14,458 nucleotides of DNA, taken from assembly GCA_964532655.1 (NCBI GenBank), contig CAZHMZ010000096.1, forward strand, positions 1-14,458, given 5' to 3'. The stretch's first letter is position 1, and each line of letters starts with the position of its first letter. The position numbers and the translations under genes were made by a program. The notes beneath the pieces are model-generated. The model saw nothing but the letters and a program-made list of their open reading frames with translations. It was not told the DNA's origin and did not search any database. This document shows, one piece after another, positions 14,087-14,458 of this stretch. The DNA comes from JAJFTV01 sp964532655 (GTDB taxonomy: Bacteria; Chloroflexota; Anaerolineae; Anaerolineales; Anaerolineaceae).

Positions 14087-14458
14087 CTATTCGGTGATGC
14101 CCTTCACGTACCGGTCGAACCATTTGACCATTTCCTGGTTAGACTGGTAGCGCCAGTTGGGATCGCCGGCAATTGACATGACATGCGAGCCGCCCGGTAC
14201 ACGGATCATCTCGACGATGCAGCCGTTACGCTTGAGGGTGACGTACATTTCCTCAGATTGAACGGCCGGGCAGCGGTAATCACATTCGCCCTGGATGAGC
14301 AATGTGGGGGTGGTGGCGTTGTGCGCGTAAGTGATGGGCGCGGTACTGCGGTAGATCTCGGGCACCTCATACGGTTTGCCGCCAAAGGCGGTTTCGCACA
14401 GCCAGGCGCTCACATCACTGGCGCCGTACATGCTCCACCAGTCGCTCACCGGGTTCTC
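14087..14458 (-). CDS. S9 family serine peptidase, C-terminal fragment (continues beyond window)
   Basis: The frame is open to the window edge and gives the last 123 residues of a fifth paralogue; the edge cuts it just after the expected nucleophile segment. It begins at ENPVSDW, matching ENPV or ENPI in the four complete copies. Asp of GECDYRCP and His of GGSHVMS are present; the Ser lies outside. ITYAHNATTPTLLIQGE follows the same pattern as its neighbours. The C-terminal residues (NWRYQSNQEMVKWFDRYVKG) differ most. It is followed by its own hairpin, so it is probably a separate transcription unit from the next gene. Confidence 0.93.
   Translation of the reverse strand, partial: ENPVSDWWSMYGASDVSAWLCETAFGGKPYEVPEIYRSTAPITYAHNATTPTLLIQGECDYRCPAVQSEEMYVTLKRNGCIVEMIRVPGGSHVMSIAGDPNWRYQSNQEMVKWFDRYVKGITE

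Noticed and set aside
5741..14458. Repeated peptidase genes as a mobile or CRISPR-like repeat array
   Set aside because: The similarity is at protein level between 2-kb genes; there are no terminal repeats, transposase, or short regular repeat-spacer units.

Overview
The window (about 57% GC by eye) is a compact bacterial chromosomal region. It holds the 3' part of a histidine biosynthesis operon on the + strand and, facing it, an array of five paralogous S9-family serine peptidases on the - strand. I see no phage, transposon, CRISPR, rRNA or tRNA signal. The host is not certain. Overlapping operon genes, GC content, separate hisI and hisE, a large cytosolic S9 peptidase set and a CCCCCTTCCC/GGGAAGGGGG intergenic palindrome of a kind I associate with Chloroflexota (Anaerolineae-type) genomes make that phylum my best guess. 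This is an inference, not an identification.

Region 1 (1-5651, + strand) reads hisC (5'-truncated by the window edge), a DJ-1/PfpI-like domain fused to hisB (IGP dehydratase), hisH, two tandem GNAT acetyltransferases, hisA, hisF, hisI and hisE. Every junction overlaps or is separated by 11 nt or less, so this is one translationally coupled operon. It encodes PRPP-pathway steps 2 (hisE), 3 (hisI), 4 (hisA), 5 (hisH/hisF), 6 (hisB) and 7 (hisC). hisG, hisD and a histidinol-phosphate phosphatase are not in view. Two things are unusual. HisB carries an N-terminal DJ-1/PfpI-like domain whose catalytic Cys and His positions are Gly and Ala. Two closely related COG3981-like acetyltransferases sit between hisH and hisA with no obvious histidine-pathway role.

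Region 2 (5652-5740) is the convergent gap. It holds a strong hairpin with A/T flanks that can terminate transcription from both sides.

Region 3 (5741-14458, - strand) contains four complete S9 peptidases of 647-655 residues and the C-terminal 123 residues of a fifth. Each complete protein has an N-terminal beta-propeller with WSPDG (PD40) motifs and a C-terminal alpha/beta hydrolase with Ser-Asp-His; none has a signal peptide, so they should be cytosolic. In transcription order they are the partial copy (14458-14087), a hairpin terminator, a copy at 13867-11912, a copy at 11908-9965 (3-nt gap), a copy at 9914-7956 (50-nt gap), a repeat-rich 247-bp spacer with a candidate promoter and operator, and a divergent copy at 7708-5741. 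They probably degrade peptides taken up or generated in the cell and may feed amino-acid catabolism; no transporter or regulator in the window confirms this.
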